Part shown: positions 36,528 to 48,317 of the stretch, piece after piece | Layout of the letters: the number at the start of each line of letters is the position of its first letter | Position numbering within the stretch: position 1 is the stretch's first letter | Assembly: GCA_036346205.1 (NCBI GenBank) | Contig: JARFJB010002418.1 | Coordinates: forward strand, 752,001-816,000 | From: Vesta saturnalis | Lineage: Eukaryota; Arthropoda; Insecta; Coleoptera; Lampyridae | Direction: 5' to 3' | Length of the DNA stretch: 64,000 nucleotides | Program-made: the position numbers and the translations under genes | Notes under the pieces: generated by a model | Told to the model about the DNA's origin: nothing | The model's database searches: none | The model's input: only the letters and a program-made list of their open reading frames with translations

Positions 36528-37112
36528 ATGAAATTCACAGAGCAGTACGAGGTCTGGACAGTCTTGCATTTTGAAAAGCAACAGTGTCGCAAATTTTTAT
36601 TTTACATTGGTCCTGTTGTTATAAAAGACTTTTTGCGTGTAGATGTTTATCAACACTTTTTGATGTTTTTTTGTGCCGTAACAATTTGCGCGAGTAATGA
36701 ACATTCAATTAATTTAGAAGTTGCTGAATCTTTAATAAAAAAATATATTGAAAAATATATAGATTTGTACGGAGAGGACTCCATTACTAGTAATGTACAT
36801 AGTATTTGCCACTTAGTAGATGATGTTAGACGATTTGGTGAATTGAAATCGATTAGTGCATATCCGTACGAAAGGACGCTATATCGAATTAAACGTCTGC
36901 TACGTACTGGAAACAATCCATTGGCTCAAGTGGCTAAACGTATAATCGAAATGGAATCGTGTTACAATAGCCCACATGAACTAAAACAATTTCCAATAGT
37001 TAAGAGGAAAATTGCGTGTAGCAAATTAAAAAACTTGTTACCACAGTGCGAAAACTTCTTTACATATGTAGAATTCTCCTTTTCTGTTTGCCCTGCTCGC
37101 ACTGTTCTTTAA
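36528..37112 (+). pseudogene. CACTA/EnSpm-type transposase-domain protein, C-terminal part
   Basis: A 194-codon open frame. The FYIGPVVIKDFL, VYQHFLMFFCAV, IDLYGEDSITSNVHSICHLV and FGELKSISAYPYE blocks in this order match the C-terminal region of insect transposase-domain proteins of the CACTA type (the DUF4218-like part). The N-terminal catalytic part is absent, and the frame starts 3 bp after a Polinton terminus, so the Polinton end or an earlier deletion truncated it. The tail after PHELKQFP looks natural but may lack a last exon. Confidence 0.7.
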
Positions 37113-37353
37113 AACTCTTTCATTATCTGCTATTGTATATCTAGAAATTAATTTAATTATCAATGCTGTCTCATTGGTTCTTAAATGTTACCTTGAATCA
37201 GCCAAGTTTATAACTTTAAAAAACATAGAAATTATTTCCTTATATTGTAACATGGAAATTTTCTTTTTGTCTTTAACCTTCGAGGAACCAGTCCATGAAA
37301 CTCCTAATAAAAATTGTCTATCAAACATTGCATCTAAAATCATGTAAGTGATT

Positions 37354-37808
37354 TTAGCAAAAATTGCCCTTCCCTCTACACCACCTATATGCGAAAACTA
37401 TCAGCTTGTTAAACTTGGCATGTAGTCCAGCCACAGACCTCATTAATTCCTCTTGGTTTGTATTCATCTTGTCGAGTTTTTCTTCGTGTAGTTCTACAAA
37501 AAGAGTATTGTATGTATGTACCATTTTGTTCATATTTAATAGAGAGGCAGATAAGAAAAGGAAAACATGTTTCATTTCAAAGAATCTAGATTCTAGGTAC
37601 CTAATGCATCTAGTTGTTGTACGTCATGATGTGGAGTATCTTCATATTGAATGGTATAAATACCCCCTAGTGGAGTCTTTTCTGTTTCAGTGTCGGGTAG
37701 AACATCTTTTTCATGGTCGGGTATATCAGCTGCATGTACATGTATAGGGGTTGTATTAGAAAGTACTAATCTAGTGGGATTTTGGCAACCATCAACACCA
37801 TTTTTCAT
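37354..37808 (-). other. Two short minus-strand frames, possible gene remnant
   Basis: 37593-37808 (71 codons, Pro/Thr-rich) is followed after a frame change by 37354-37575 (73 codons), which has a coiled-coil-like segment EEKLDKMNTNQEELMRSVAG. Similar coiled-coil partners accompany CACTA-type proteins in insects, but I cannot identify this one. Confidence 0.3.
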
Positions 37809-37902
37809 TGGTATTAAATAATTAAAATCATCCGTGTTTAATACGGCTTTAGCTGGATGTAATCGGTTAATGGATTTGCATAATCTAAAACAAGGTATCT
37901 AC

Positions 37903-38040
37903 CACCCCGCTAGGTCGATAAATAACGGAGTTAGGGCGTTTTGAAAGGGGGTACTCGCGAAAAAATTCACAAAGTCCAAATTTCGCGAGTACCCCTTTTC
38001 AAAACGCCCTAACTCCGTTACTTATCGACCTAGCGGGGTG
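37903..38040. repeat. 138-bp near-perfect foldback element
   Basis: CACCCCGCTAGGTCGATAAA at the left is mirrored by TTATCGACCTAGCGGGGTG at the right, and the arms pair almost throughout (GGAGTTAGGGCGTTTTGAAA and its complement). The loop lies around AAAATTCACAAAGTCC. A single arm recurs at 61000-61055. Confidence 0.85.
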
Positions 38041-38667
38041 CCCGGCTAACAGGCGCATTGACTCTAACTCCGCACAGTTGACCTAATGAGTGTGCGGCTT
38101 TAATACTTCCACATCAAATGTCTTTGAGAGATCATATTACACAGATGCCACACGTTATCTGCAGTGTAGTTCCCATTGAACAATAAGAATATTGCTCATC
38201 AGATAATTGCATGCAACACTTTTATTATTGGTACTTACCTCAAAAATAATTACATTATGATAAAAAAATTGTCATTAGTACTTCACAGATAACTCAACAC
38301 CAAAAGGCGCACTGGGCAATAATAAATCCGAAACAATAACAAATTTAAAACAATAACAAATCACAAACACATTCAATCACCAACTCAGAAACACTGATAA
38401 TTACGAATACCCAACAGAAACACGAATAAAGAATTGAAATTGTTGAAATGATAGCTCTTTAAATTTTTTGCAGCGACCCCTAAATAGAAATACGTAAACG
38501 CAATTTTGTTAAATCACAGTAAAATTTCATCAGGTGTTTATTTTATTTCAAGTTTTAACTGTTAAGGTAAAATACTATTGACTGCGTTGGTCAATATATA
38601 AGAGTAACACTGTGAATTTTCGATTGGAGATAAGGGTGATGCCAGTTGATATGTACCATCTTCCATT
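38041..38667. other. No gene recognised
   Basis: AT-rich spacer. Nothing assignable on either strand. Confidence 0.5.
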
Positions 38668-39006
38668 AAGGGGCTAGACTACCTTAAAACATGAAAACAA
38701 AAAATTATTTTTAGTATAAAATATTCGGGAGTATAGAAGTACGTGTTTGAGGGTTCCCTAAAAAAATAATTATAAAATTATTTTGATAACAGGAGCTTCA
38801 GAATAGTTGGATAAACGTTGAAAATCAAGAAATTTTCTACATTCACATGTTTTCTTTTGCATTAACAGCTATGAAATTGATAATACTGAAACAATATGCA
38901 GTTCACTACGTCCTGTTGGTTTTATATTTTAAAAAATGTTATTGTTAAAAGTGTTATAACATTTGTAAAATGCGAAGTACTTCGAAGCGTGCTATTGTAG
39001 CCCCTT
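38668..39006. mobile_element. Candidate MITE (339 bp) with AAGGGGCTA ends
   Basis: AAGGGGCTA (38668-38676) and TAGCCCCTT (38998-39006) form a 9-bp inverted repeat. The interior is AT-rich and non-coding, with a perfect 12-bp palindrome CGAAGTACTTCG near the right end. No clean target duplication is seen. Confidence 0.4.
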
Positions 39007-39588
39007 TTAAAAAATTATAAGTATTCTGGACAACAGGATACAGGTATTATAATGAATAATATAAAACGACTATAAACAATCAAAAAAATATATGGATAAT
39101 TAAGATGGGAACGTAATTGTATTAACAAATACGCCCTTCACAGGTTCACGCCTATCAATTCCGGCAATAACCAATAGGAATTAAGGCACCTATACAAGAT
39201 AAATGTGCATTATATAGTAAGCAGCCCTAATGACGCTCGACCTGGCAATTTTAAAATGTACAAGAATGACTCATTTGTATAAAATTCTATCGATGTACTC
39301 AAAGAAAAATAGCAAACGACTATTTAAAAAATTTGTTAATTAAACTTATAGTTAACAGAAATTCCTCATTAAATGACATCCGCTGCACTGTAAGATTAAG
39401 TTCTTAAGTACAAAGGATTAAAATGCATTCATTACCGGTTTATTGATATGCGTAAGCCCATTAGTAATTTAGAAAGAGACTAGGTATACTTTGAATTTAC
39501 CTATTTAAGGTCCTTCTTTTTGGATTTGTTTATTCTGTATCATCAGTGTGTAGTGTGTATTCGTTCCTAGAGTTTCATAGTATTCAAG
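39007..39588. other. Upstream region of the Mutator/YqaJ gene
   Basis: No gene. An initiator-like TCAGT lies about 45 bp before the ATG at 39589 (near 39543), without a clear TATA box. Confidence 0.4.
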
Positions 39589-40204
39589 ATGCCTAAAGCA
39601 AAACCGTCTTTGTCAAGACGCCGTAAGCGAACAAGCAGATCTAGAATAATAAAAAACTTCTGTAATAAATCGTAAGTATAGATACTGATTTTTTATCCCA
39701 TTATTCTTTAAAAAATTAAGATTTTCGTCTATTGTAGAAGTTGTTTTCCTAAACATATTTTGTTTTGTTATAGCAAAAACTATGTTGGATCTAATACAAC
39801 AAGAAGTGTTGAGAATGACGTTAATGGCATTGTTGAGTGAGTAATTTTATTTTATTACAATAGAAAAAATAGAGCTTTTGTATTGTTTGTAGATCGTATG
39901 TTAAAAAAATTTTATTCTCTTACAATTTCCTAAATATATTCCTTATTTATTACAGGGAACACGATATTGAGCCTCAAATTGCTAACAGCGACAACGATAA
40001 TAGCTTGGTTCAGTAAGTGATTTATTGTTATTATAATACTGTGCATACTAAACTCCCTACTTTTCAGTATCGAGTATTGACCACCCCTTGAGATGGAAGT
40101 TGATGCAAACCCACCGTTAACTCTTAATGACATAATACAAGGGAGAAGAATAGTTGATTTGGCATATGTACTTCTCCAATATGAAAATGTTGCTAATCAT
40201 AAGT
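39589..40204 (+). pseudogene. Mutator-like/YqaJ protein gene, 5' exons
   Basis: Four exons with GT-AG introns: 39589-39671 (starts MPKAKPSLSRRRKR, very basic), 39774-39836, 39956-40012, and 40068 up to the Polinton 2 junction. Splice phases agree between exons. Exon 4 has an in-frame TGA near 40080 and then NDIIQGRRIVDLAYVLLQ, the usual entry of the Mutator-like domain of arthropod proteins of this type. The reading continues on the far side of Polinton 2 at 57477. The product would be a nuclear protein with a Mutator-like transposase domain and a YqaJ exonuclease domain. Confidence 0.7.
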
Positions 40205-41204
40205 AGTATAGCTACCGCACTTCTGATCCACTTTTGTCACTAGATTTGTCACCAGATCTAGAAAAAGTCACCAGAAAAGTCACTAGATTTCTAGGTTGGT
40301 AACATTGCCTATTTCAAGGGGTGCTAAGTCAAGACCACGTTGTTGGTAACCCTGTGAAGGTTGAAGGGGTAGTAACCCTGCTAAGTCAAGGCCACGTATT
40401 AGGTTGGTAACCATGCTAAGTCAAGGTCACTCCTGTTGGTGAAATCGGAAGGGGTGGATTTAAAATTTTGGTCAAGGTAAACATAGAAGTTGCAAGGTAA
40501 TCAAAAATAGTATTCAAGGTCGAAGACTTACGGTGGTGTCATATTACATTTCTTAGAAATATAAAAAGGTGAAAAGCTAAAAAATAGAAATTGCAAGGTA
40601 ATCATAAATGTAAGAATATAATTTTCAAGGTCAAACTTTTTGGAGCTGATCATCATCATATTATATTTCTAGTCAAGGTCAAAAGTAGGTATTTAACAAG
40701 TTTAATCATGTTGTAATATGTAGGACGCACATTTCTTATATAAATTGCAGCGAGCTGTATGTTGAGATCAGTCTGCAACTCGTAATTGTTAAATATGGAA
40801 TTAACAGGGTTAAACCAAAGCACCTACTGCAAACACGAATTGAAGAATTTAAAACAGTCCTAAACACGAAGGATGTGTTTATAAGTAGTTTGGGTGCAGC
40901 TGGCAAAACAACAAACATAACATTTTCTTTTTAATAGTAGCACCCCCACCATATGTAAAATGAGAGAGAATTCAGTGGTGGTGATGATGATGACATTTAT
41001 AAAGATATTGATGATGTTATAAATGCTAAGTATAATATTAATTCACATAACACTGTATGTTTAATGGAAATTTTGTATTATCGTCCTGCTTATCTAATGT
41101 ATAGCATTTACTGAATAAAGAAATAACTGATTTGTTTTTCTCAATTTAGGTATAAATACCCCCTTCTATCCATCCATGTAAACAATGCTAGTTAAGAAGC
41201 GAAA
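40205..41204 (+). repeat. Polinton 2 left TIR
   Basis: Contains TCAAGGTCA-type motifs (40421, 40625, 40673; TCAAGGCCA at 40386), a copy of the C-terminal coding part of the TIR-proximal protein (about 40835-40935), a GGTGGTGATGATGATGAC tract, and at its inner edge the ATG plus six codons of the PLA2/pX gene, which run into unrelated sequence. Confidence 0.9.
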
Positions 41205-42318
41205 ATCATATCAGTTTAGTCCTTTACCCAAAAATTCTGAATTTTCGTATATAAACTATATAGCAAAGTCCTAGAAAAATGCGCTCTTAAAAATTTAAAT
41301 TTTTCACCTAATTCTGAGAAAAAAAAATTTTTTTTCAGCGCAGTTGTGTTTTAGAAGTGACAATCTATCATTTCATGTAATAATTTTTTCAAAATATGAA
41401 AAAATTACACTTAAATTAGCCAATTCCATTTTGAAACAACGAAAAGCACTTAAAACACACCTTTTTGTACTTACGTAAGCTCAGAAGAAACATATGCATG
41501 CAATTTATCCATTTAGTGTATCTAAATGCTCTTTAAATTACCCAATTCAATTTTAAAACAACACTTCAAACATGACTTGTAATTTTCGGTGCAGCGTTAA
41601 TAATAATAATTGTAGGATAATGAACGCAGTTATTTTGCTGTGAAAGCATTTAGCAAACATTCTATTTTTATATGTCATCATCAGTTTACATTACAACTTT
41701 GAAACGGGATTTGAAAATGTATCAATGCAATTGCGTCATTTGTGTTGCATAAATACATGCCGTAAAGTTTTCAGATTTACATGCATTTGAGAACTGTTTT
41801 GACTTTTATTTAACGCAAGCTTTCCTTTCTCTTTTAACTGTATTATATTTTCACACTTTCTTTATATGCATGATATTTTGCAATAACCTTCTTAGTGTAT
41901 TTTTAAGTTATCATTTCCTATAATTACAAAATTAATTGAAATTAACATTTTGTATTCAACACTTACTTAAGGATTCAATTATTTCCTTAACTTATTATAA
42001 GTTAAAAATTTGTAACGCAGCATGCAATTAAAATTTGCAAAAAGGACTGCTTTACTTTGATGTAGAAATTTATGCATGAGTAAGTCAGACTTCCGGATTT
42101 TTTTAATTTTTTCCTTAACGCAGATCATTTCACTTTTCTAGCGCAACTTGTACTATCACTCACATTTTTTAGCTGTAGTAAAATTATTTTGGATATTGAG
42201 AATAATTCACGAAAAATAATAATAATAATTTACATTTATTTTGTACAATGAAAAGAAAAAACATCACACCCATCCCTTCCAACGTAAGCAATGACCTTGA
42301 ATGCTGGGTTTATATTAC
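41205..42318. other. Spacer between left TIR and PolB promoter
   Basis: AT-rich, no gene seen. Two related stretches (AATTACCCAATTC/AATTAGCCAATTC plus TTTTGAAACAAC-like sequence) occur near 41415 and 41535. Confidence 0.5.
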
Positions 42319-42354
42319 TATATAAGGAGATAAAGAGCAGTTTTGTACCAGTCA
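42319..42354 (+). promoter_or_regulatory. TATA-initiator core promoter of Polinton 2 PolB
   Basis: TATATAAGG at 42319 is followed by CCAGTCAGT. The A at 42350 is 31 bp from the TATA start. GAGATAAAGA between them is shared with Polinton 1. Confidence 0.55.
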
Positions 42355-42533
42355 GTATATTGCACTCCCGACTAGAATTGCAATTGTATACCTAAAGTAC
42401 TTCTATAGTTACTTAAATTTTTTAATTTTTTTTTTACACATCAGTTATAATAAATATAATATTTGTTTCCATTACTATATAATCGTGTGCTTCATATTTT
42501 CTTGCAGTGTTGGATACAGTTTTGAAGGTAACT

Positions 42534-45500
42534 ATGAGTAACGGTATACCCAGCAGTAGTGATATCGTTCATTTAACAAGAAATATTATTCCATTGTTGA
42601 AAACCCAAAATGAATTTGTAAAGCACATCCGTATAATTAACACTAATATTAAGCTATTGCGAGATATAATTCAAAATAAAATTTATTTAGAGACATGCGA
42701 AAATTTGCTTAAACTCGAAAGTAATTTATCATTGCTAAAGTGTTATCTTACAAGAGTTAAACAGTTAAAGAGCGCTTCAGAGAAAACAGGTAGTGGAAAT
42801 GTCACTAAAAAGCGTACACGCAAATTAAGTTGGTACTCTCTAGATTCATGTTTTAATGGTAGGTTACTTACTGGAATTATAGTCAATATAGCAAACATCA
42901 AGGACCCTCTTATTTTTTTGCAAAATGCATACAATAGTTTTGCGCGAAAGGTTAAAGTAATGCTAAGACAAACGATGCTAAAGGTCAATGTCATTTTAGT
43001 CTGCAATTTCATGCAACCTCAAAATCATGTTATTGAGTTGAAGACTTTTGTCACAAAAAATTGCGTGATATTTCAACCAATGTACGTCTCTGGTACAATG
43101 AAAACGTGTATGATAAGTTACGGATAAAATTAGAGGAGTTTTCCGAAAGGGATTCCGGTTGGGCATTACATGAAGTTTTACATTTAAAAGTGAATATTAA
43201 TAGCTATGTCCCATTTAAAGGCGGTCATTCAACCTATGTTAAAGTTCCACGCTTCATAGAAGTAAAGCATGCTGTTGTTAATGTTAAAAATAACGATGAG
43301 TTTTGCTTCCTGTGGGCCGTTGTTTCAGCATTATATCCCGCGCAATATCATACGGAAAGGGTTCAAAGTTATCCTCATTTTCTAGATGTTTTGAAGTTTG
43401 ATTCAATTCACTTCCCCATTCAGCTGGATTATGTAAAAAAATTTGAGAAACTAAACAACCTCGCAATTAATTTGTACTGCATAAATGGGAAAAAAGTTGT
43501 ACCCTTCGTATTGAGTAATCAGCAAAGCGATAGAGAACCCATAAATCTTTTAATACATTCTGATCACACCGCGGATGACACTGTATACCATTTCACATGG
43601 ATTAAAAATATGTCAGCTTTATTTTCAAAACAGATATCAAAGCATGGTTGTAAGAAAGTAATTTGTAACCGGTGTTTGAATCATTTTTGGTCGGATGTAG
43701 CTTTAGAAAAACATTTAACATATTGCAGTCAACTTAATCAATGCTCTACTAGGCTGCCTACCGAAGCGGAAATGAATTTACAGTTCAAAAATTTTGCATT
43801 CCAAGAAAAGGTGCCATTTGTCATTTATGCTGATTTAGAAAGTATTTTAGAGAAGTGTGCAAATGGTATCGAAAGTAATACTTTATTTCACTCCAAACAT
43901 ACACCTTTCAGCATTGCTTACTATTTGAAGTGTTCATATGATGATTCTTTATCCCGATTTACGCTTTATAGAGGAAAGGATTGCATTCAATGGTTTGTTA
44001 ACGAGCTTCAAAGTATTGCACATTGGGCTACCGAAATAATCAATCAAATAATTCCTATGGCTACTTTAAGTCTCAGTCAGGTTGAGCAATTTGATAGCGC
44101 CACAATTTGTCACATCTGTCGAAAACCATTTACTAATTCTGATATAAAGGTTAGAGACCATAATCATCTTACAGGGGCATTTCGGGGGGCAGCGCACCAG
44201 GCGTGTAACCTGAACTATACAGACTCCAACATTCTACCAGTTGTGTTCCATAATTTATCGGATTATGATTCTCATTTCATCATTAGAGAATTGGCTAGTG
44301 TTCCCGGTTTCACGAAGGCAATGGAAGGCGCCAAAATTAAGTTTAGATTTATTGACTCTTTCAGATTTATGAGCAGTAGTATTGAAAAGTTGTCAGACTA
44401 TTTGGAGGATAGTAAAAAAATTATTTCCCGCGCTAGCTGCAACAATGATGAGGAATTTTCTCTAGTAGTTCGCAAAGGTGTGTTTCCTTATGAGTATATT
44501 GATACGTGGGATAAATTAATGAGACCACGCTCCCCCAAAGAAGCATTTTTCAGTCATCTTAATAATGAGGGAATCAGTGATGAGAGTTTTGCGCATGCGG
44601 TTAACGTTTGGAAAAAATTTAGCATTAAATCGTTAGGGGAATACTCAGATTTGTATTTAAAAACAGACTACTACTTTTAGCGGATATTTTCGAGAACTTT
44701 CGACAAACTTGTATAAGTACTTACGAGCTTGATCCTCTGCACTATTATACAGCTCCCGGTTTAGCATTCGATGCTATGCTTAAAATTACACAAGTAAGGT
44801 TAGAATTATTTACAGACATTGATATGTTAATGTTTATTGAAAGAGGGATTAGAGGTGGTGTAGCTCAATGTTCAAATCGGTATGCTAAAGCTAACAATAA
44901 GTACATGGGGGAAAAATTTGATCCCACCTCCGAAAGTGTGTATTTAATGTACTACGACGTGAATAATTTATATGGAGCCGCCATGTCAGAATTTCTACCA
45001 TTTGGCGATTTTTCTTTTGTTGATGAAGCTAATTTTGAAAGTTTAGATTTAATAAACCATCCTGATGATTCGGAAATTGGGTATATAGTGGAGTGTGATT
45101 TAGACTATCCTATAGAATTACATGAGAGTCACAGTGATCTACCGCTGGCACCCGAACATATGGTTCCACCCGCGCCTGATTCCAAAATGAAAAAATTACT
45201 GCTTACTCTGTATCCGAAACGTAATTATGTAATTCATTATAGAAATTTGAAAGTATATTTAAAATATGGATTGAAGTTGGTAAAAGTACACCGTATATTA
45301 CGTTTTAAACAGTCCCCGTGGTTAAAAAAATATATAGATTTAAATACAGCCATGCGTCAGCAATCTCAAAATGAATTCGATAAAAATTTCTATAAATTAA
45401 TGATTAATAGTGTTTTCGGGAAGCTGATGGAAAATGTACGTAAGCATAAGGATATACGGCTAGTAACGAAATGGGAGGGTCGCTATGGTGCTCGTGCTTA

Positions 45501-46167
45501 CATATCAAAACCAAATTTTCATAGTTGTACAATAGTTGACAATGATATGCTTATCATTCAAATGAATAAGCTTGAAGTATATTTCAATAAACCTATATAT
45601 GCGGGATTCAGTGTTTTAGACGTATCAAAAACTTTTTTATATAATTTTCATTACGGTTATACGATACCCAAGTTCCATAATAATGCTAAGCTCTTGTACA
45701 CGGATACGGATAGTCTCATATACACCTTTTCGGTTCCCGATATCTATCAATGTATTAAAGAGGACATTGATAAATTCGATACATCTGATTATAGTCCCAA
45801 CATCTTTGGACTCCCATTAGTAAACAAAAAGGTCCCCGGCTTAATGAAAGATGAAAACCATGGCGAAATTATGGTTGAATTTGTAGGACTTCGTGCAAAA
45901 GTGTATGCTTACGCGGTTGATGAAAAGGTTGTAAAAAAATCAAAGGGTTCTACGCAAGCAAGCGTGAGGCAGATCACGATTAATGATTATAAACAGGTCT
46001 TGTTTGAGAGTAGCGTAATAAGGCGCTATCAACATCTCGTAAGGTCAAATAAACATGATGTGTTTACCATTAAACAAAATAAAGTCATACTCAATCCTTA
46101 TGACGATAAACGCTTAGTAAATTTTGATTTCACTGATACTAGACCATGGGGGTATAACTTTCAGTAA
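42534..46167 (+). pseudogene. Polinton 2 protein-primed DNA polymerase B, two frameshifts
   Basis: Three overlapping frames (42534-43127, 43061-44680, 44776-46167) together span about 1200 codons. The first ~180 residues are helical and of unknown role. Then come CxxC/H zinc-type residues (ICNRCLNHF), exonuclease motif FVIYADLESIL (43815), an HNH-like VRDHNHLTGAFRG block (44155), YDVNNLYGA (motif A, about 44955), KLMINSVFGKLM (motif B, about 45398) and LLYTDTDSLIY (motif C, about 45690). Compared with Polinton 1 a 4-bp loss lies near 43055 and a small deletion near 44668. All catalytic motifs survive; only the frame is broken. Confidence 0.9.
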
Positions 46168-46170
46168 ACA

Positions 46171-46897
46171 ATGAGCAGTCTTCAAGTCAACTTGCAGGAA
46201 GAGCTGCAGTGCAGTAGTGATCAAATCTACTAAAAGTACCTGAAGCGTTCTTTGACCTCTCCTGAAAACTATACATTTATATTGAATATATTACAAAATA
46301 TTGTTATTCCCGATGAGTGTTTTTACTGGTGTGCTATAAACTCGAAGTGTGCAAATGAAATTATTATTAGGACATTATTTGATAAAAAAAATTAAATTAG
46401 ACGATACCATTAAAAGTTTTATGAAATTGTGTACCGATAAAGGCTACAATTCATTAACTTTTGATAAAGTAGATAGGATCTTAGACGATATGAGTGTACT
46501 TGGTGACATACCGCTTAAAATGTATCTATATGATTTATTAAGGGTTCATGATTCAACAAATGTTAAATCTACGTTAGAAAATATTGCTTACAAGGACACT
46601 GTATTTATTATAACTGAATGTATTGAGAAGTCGGCATATTATGCTAACTACAAGTGCCTCGATATTTTGATTGAAATATTATTAGAACAAAATATCAACT
46701 ATAAGTTTCAACCGTGGGAAAACGATGAGCACCACAAAATTTATTACTGGATACTAGACAACATCAATAAAGGTGAAACAAATTCAAATTCTTGCTTGGG
46801 ATGGAGGTGTGGGCCAGATTCGGGTATATGGCCATCCAGTAATTTAAGTGATTATATAAGTACTTTAGGTTCACTTTATAAGATAATGAAATTTTAA
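46171..46897 (+). pseudogene. Uncharacterised Polinton gene downstream of PolB
   Basis: The ATG at 46171 lies 3 bp after the PolB stop, which suggests a shared transcript. The first part has a stop near 46230 (after SSDQIY) and the frame changes near 46385. The main open part ends at 46897 and reads as a helical protein with a conserved end (KFQPWEND, WRCGPDSG). Polinton 1 keeps the same end at 15765-15930. No function assigned. It abuts the convergent integrase gene across a (TA)n tract. Confidence 0.6.
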
Positions 46898-46981
46898 AAT
46901 AAATGTAATATTTAAAAATAAAATACTATTATTTTTGTGTGTGTTTTATTTCATCTAAGAGCTACATCCTTTTCTACAAAC

Positions 46982-46984
<3 letters not shown>

Positions 46985-47018
<34 letters not shown>
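46985..47018. repeat. (TA)n microsatellite
   Basis: About 34 bp of alternating TA in the convergent intergenic space. Confidence 0.9.
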
Positions 47019-47057
47019 TAATATAAGTAATTTGTTTCACAAAGTACAGGTTAAATG

Positions 47058-47885
47058 TTATAAAACAATATCATCCTTATTGATCCATGATCTTTCATCC
47101 AATCCCCACCATTTTACGAATAACTTATTATTCTTGGAGCGAAGCACTTTTTCTACTAGATATACATCGGGGTACTTTGTTTTTTGTAATTCATGTTCAT
47201 AAAACCCTCCCAGTACAGGATTTCCCTTCATGTCTTCCAGCATGTACGTAGTGGGGTTAGTAATGCGAACTTTCACAGTCTTAAATAGTTCACTAGACCA
47301 ATTGGGTGTGTATCCTTTAGCGAAAATATTTTTAAATTTACTGATTCGTACTGTCACCCACAGAATATTGATTCCTATCGAATATTTTTATGTTAGTGTA
47401 AGCCTCTAGCTTTGTATGATTACCAACATCTTTGGGCTTCATTCTAATAGTTCTATGCTTACGATTGTTATAATCCATAGTTATGGTATCAATTGTATCA
47501 ATCCATTTGTATTTACCTTGCAGGCTGAATGACTTATATAGAGCACCTTTAATGGTTCTGATAACACGTTCAGCAATTGCAGCCTTCCTTGTGCTATAGG
47601 TAGAGTAATGATTGACTCCATAACGATGCATTAGTTTAGTAAAATGCTCATTGTAGAATTCTTTTCCAGCATCTGTCTGCAAATTGGTAGGTTTCCGACC
47701 TTTTTCGAAGATTGTTTGCATGGCCTTGGTAACTTCTTGACCTGTTTTCGTTTTTAATCCTTTAGTCCATAAGTATTTCGAAAAACAGTCGATGACCACT
47801 AATATATACTTATAACCCTTATTTTGTTTGGCATATGTGTTAAATTCAGCTAAATCTGCTTGCCAAAGATCATCAAAATTATTGT
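47058..47885 (-). pseudogene. Polinton integrase (retroviral-type DDE plus chromodomain)
   Basis: The retroviral-like integrase core has its acidic triad in DLWQADLAEF (about 47850), NLQTDAGKEF (about 47680) and AAIAERVIRTIKG (about 47565). A frameshift near 47345 separates the core from the C-terminal part, which ends in a chromodomain (VLRSKNNKLFVKWWGLDERSWI region, 47075-47140). It would insert the element DNA, the chromodomain guiding target choice. The N-terminal zinc-binding domain is missing: the core joins directly to the end of the fibre-like gene at about 47885, so a deletion removed the gene start. Confidence 0.85.
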
Positions 47886-48316
47886 TCGCCTTCGTTTAAA
47901 ATTTTTTCGTGCAGGTTTGTGCAATTCGTTGACGAGTTGTAATTTGGACAAGGTGCTAATTTATCCACAATTTCTTTAAGTTGATGTAGTTTTTCCTCCA
48001 GCGCTAGATAAGCGTTGGCGTTTCCTTTGAAAGTGTTCCGAACTGCTTGTAAACAGAAATCAAGGTATCCTTTATTTATAGCATCACCATCTTCTTCAGG
48101 GTCAGCCAACTGTGTCAAACGATTTCCATCCAAATCGAACCTTGTTGATACATAATATTGCCTAGTGATGACATCTTGAGGATCTATGGGATTGGCCACA
48201 TTGCTGAGTCTCTTATTCTCAATATCAAATTGATTAGCATCAATCTGTTTCAACTGAGGGGCTAGTTCCTTTAATTGATACTGGATATATGAACGTCCAA
48301 ATTTGTCAAGGGGCAC
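47879..48316 (-). pseudogene. Fibre-like Polinton protein
   Basis: A 145-codon frame with two related shaft-like repeats, RLSNVANPIDPQDVITRQYY and RLTQLADPEEDGDAINKGYL, the L-x-N/Q-x-x-(N/D)P pattern typical of phage and adenovirus-like fibre proteins. It is followed by a helical C-terminal segment and a Cys-containing tail. The first codon of the conserved start (PLDKFGRS) is GTG, and no in-frame ATG precedes it after the upstream stop, so the start codon may be mutated. It overlaps the end of the upstream conserved gene by 3' sequence. The C-terminus abuts the truncated integrase. Confidence 0.6.
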
Positions 48317-48317
48317 T

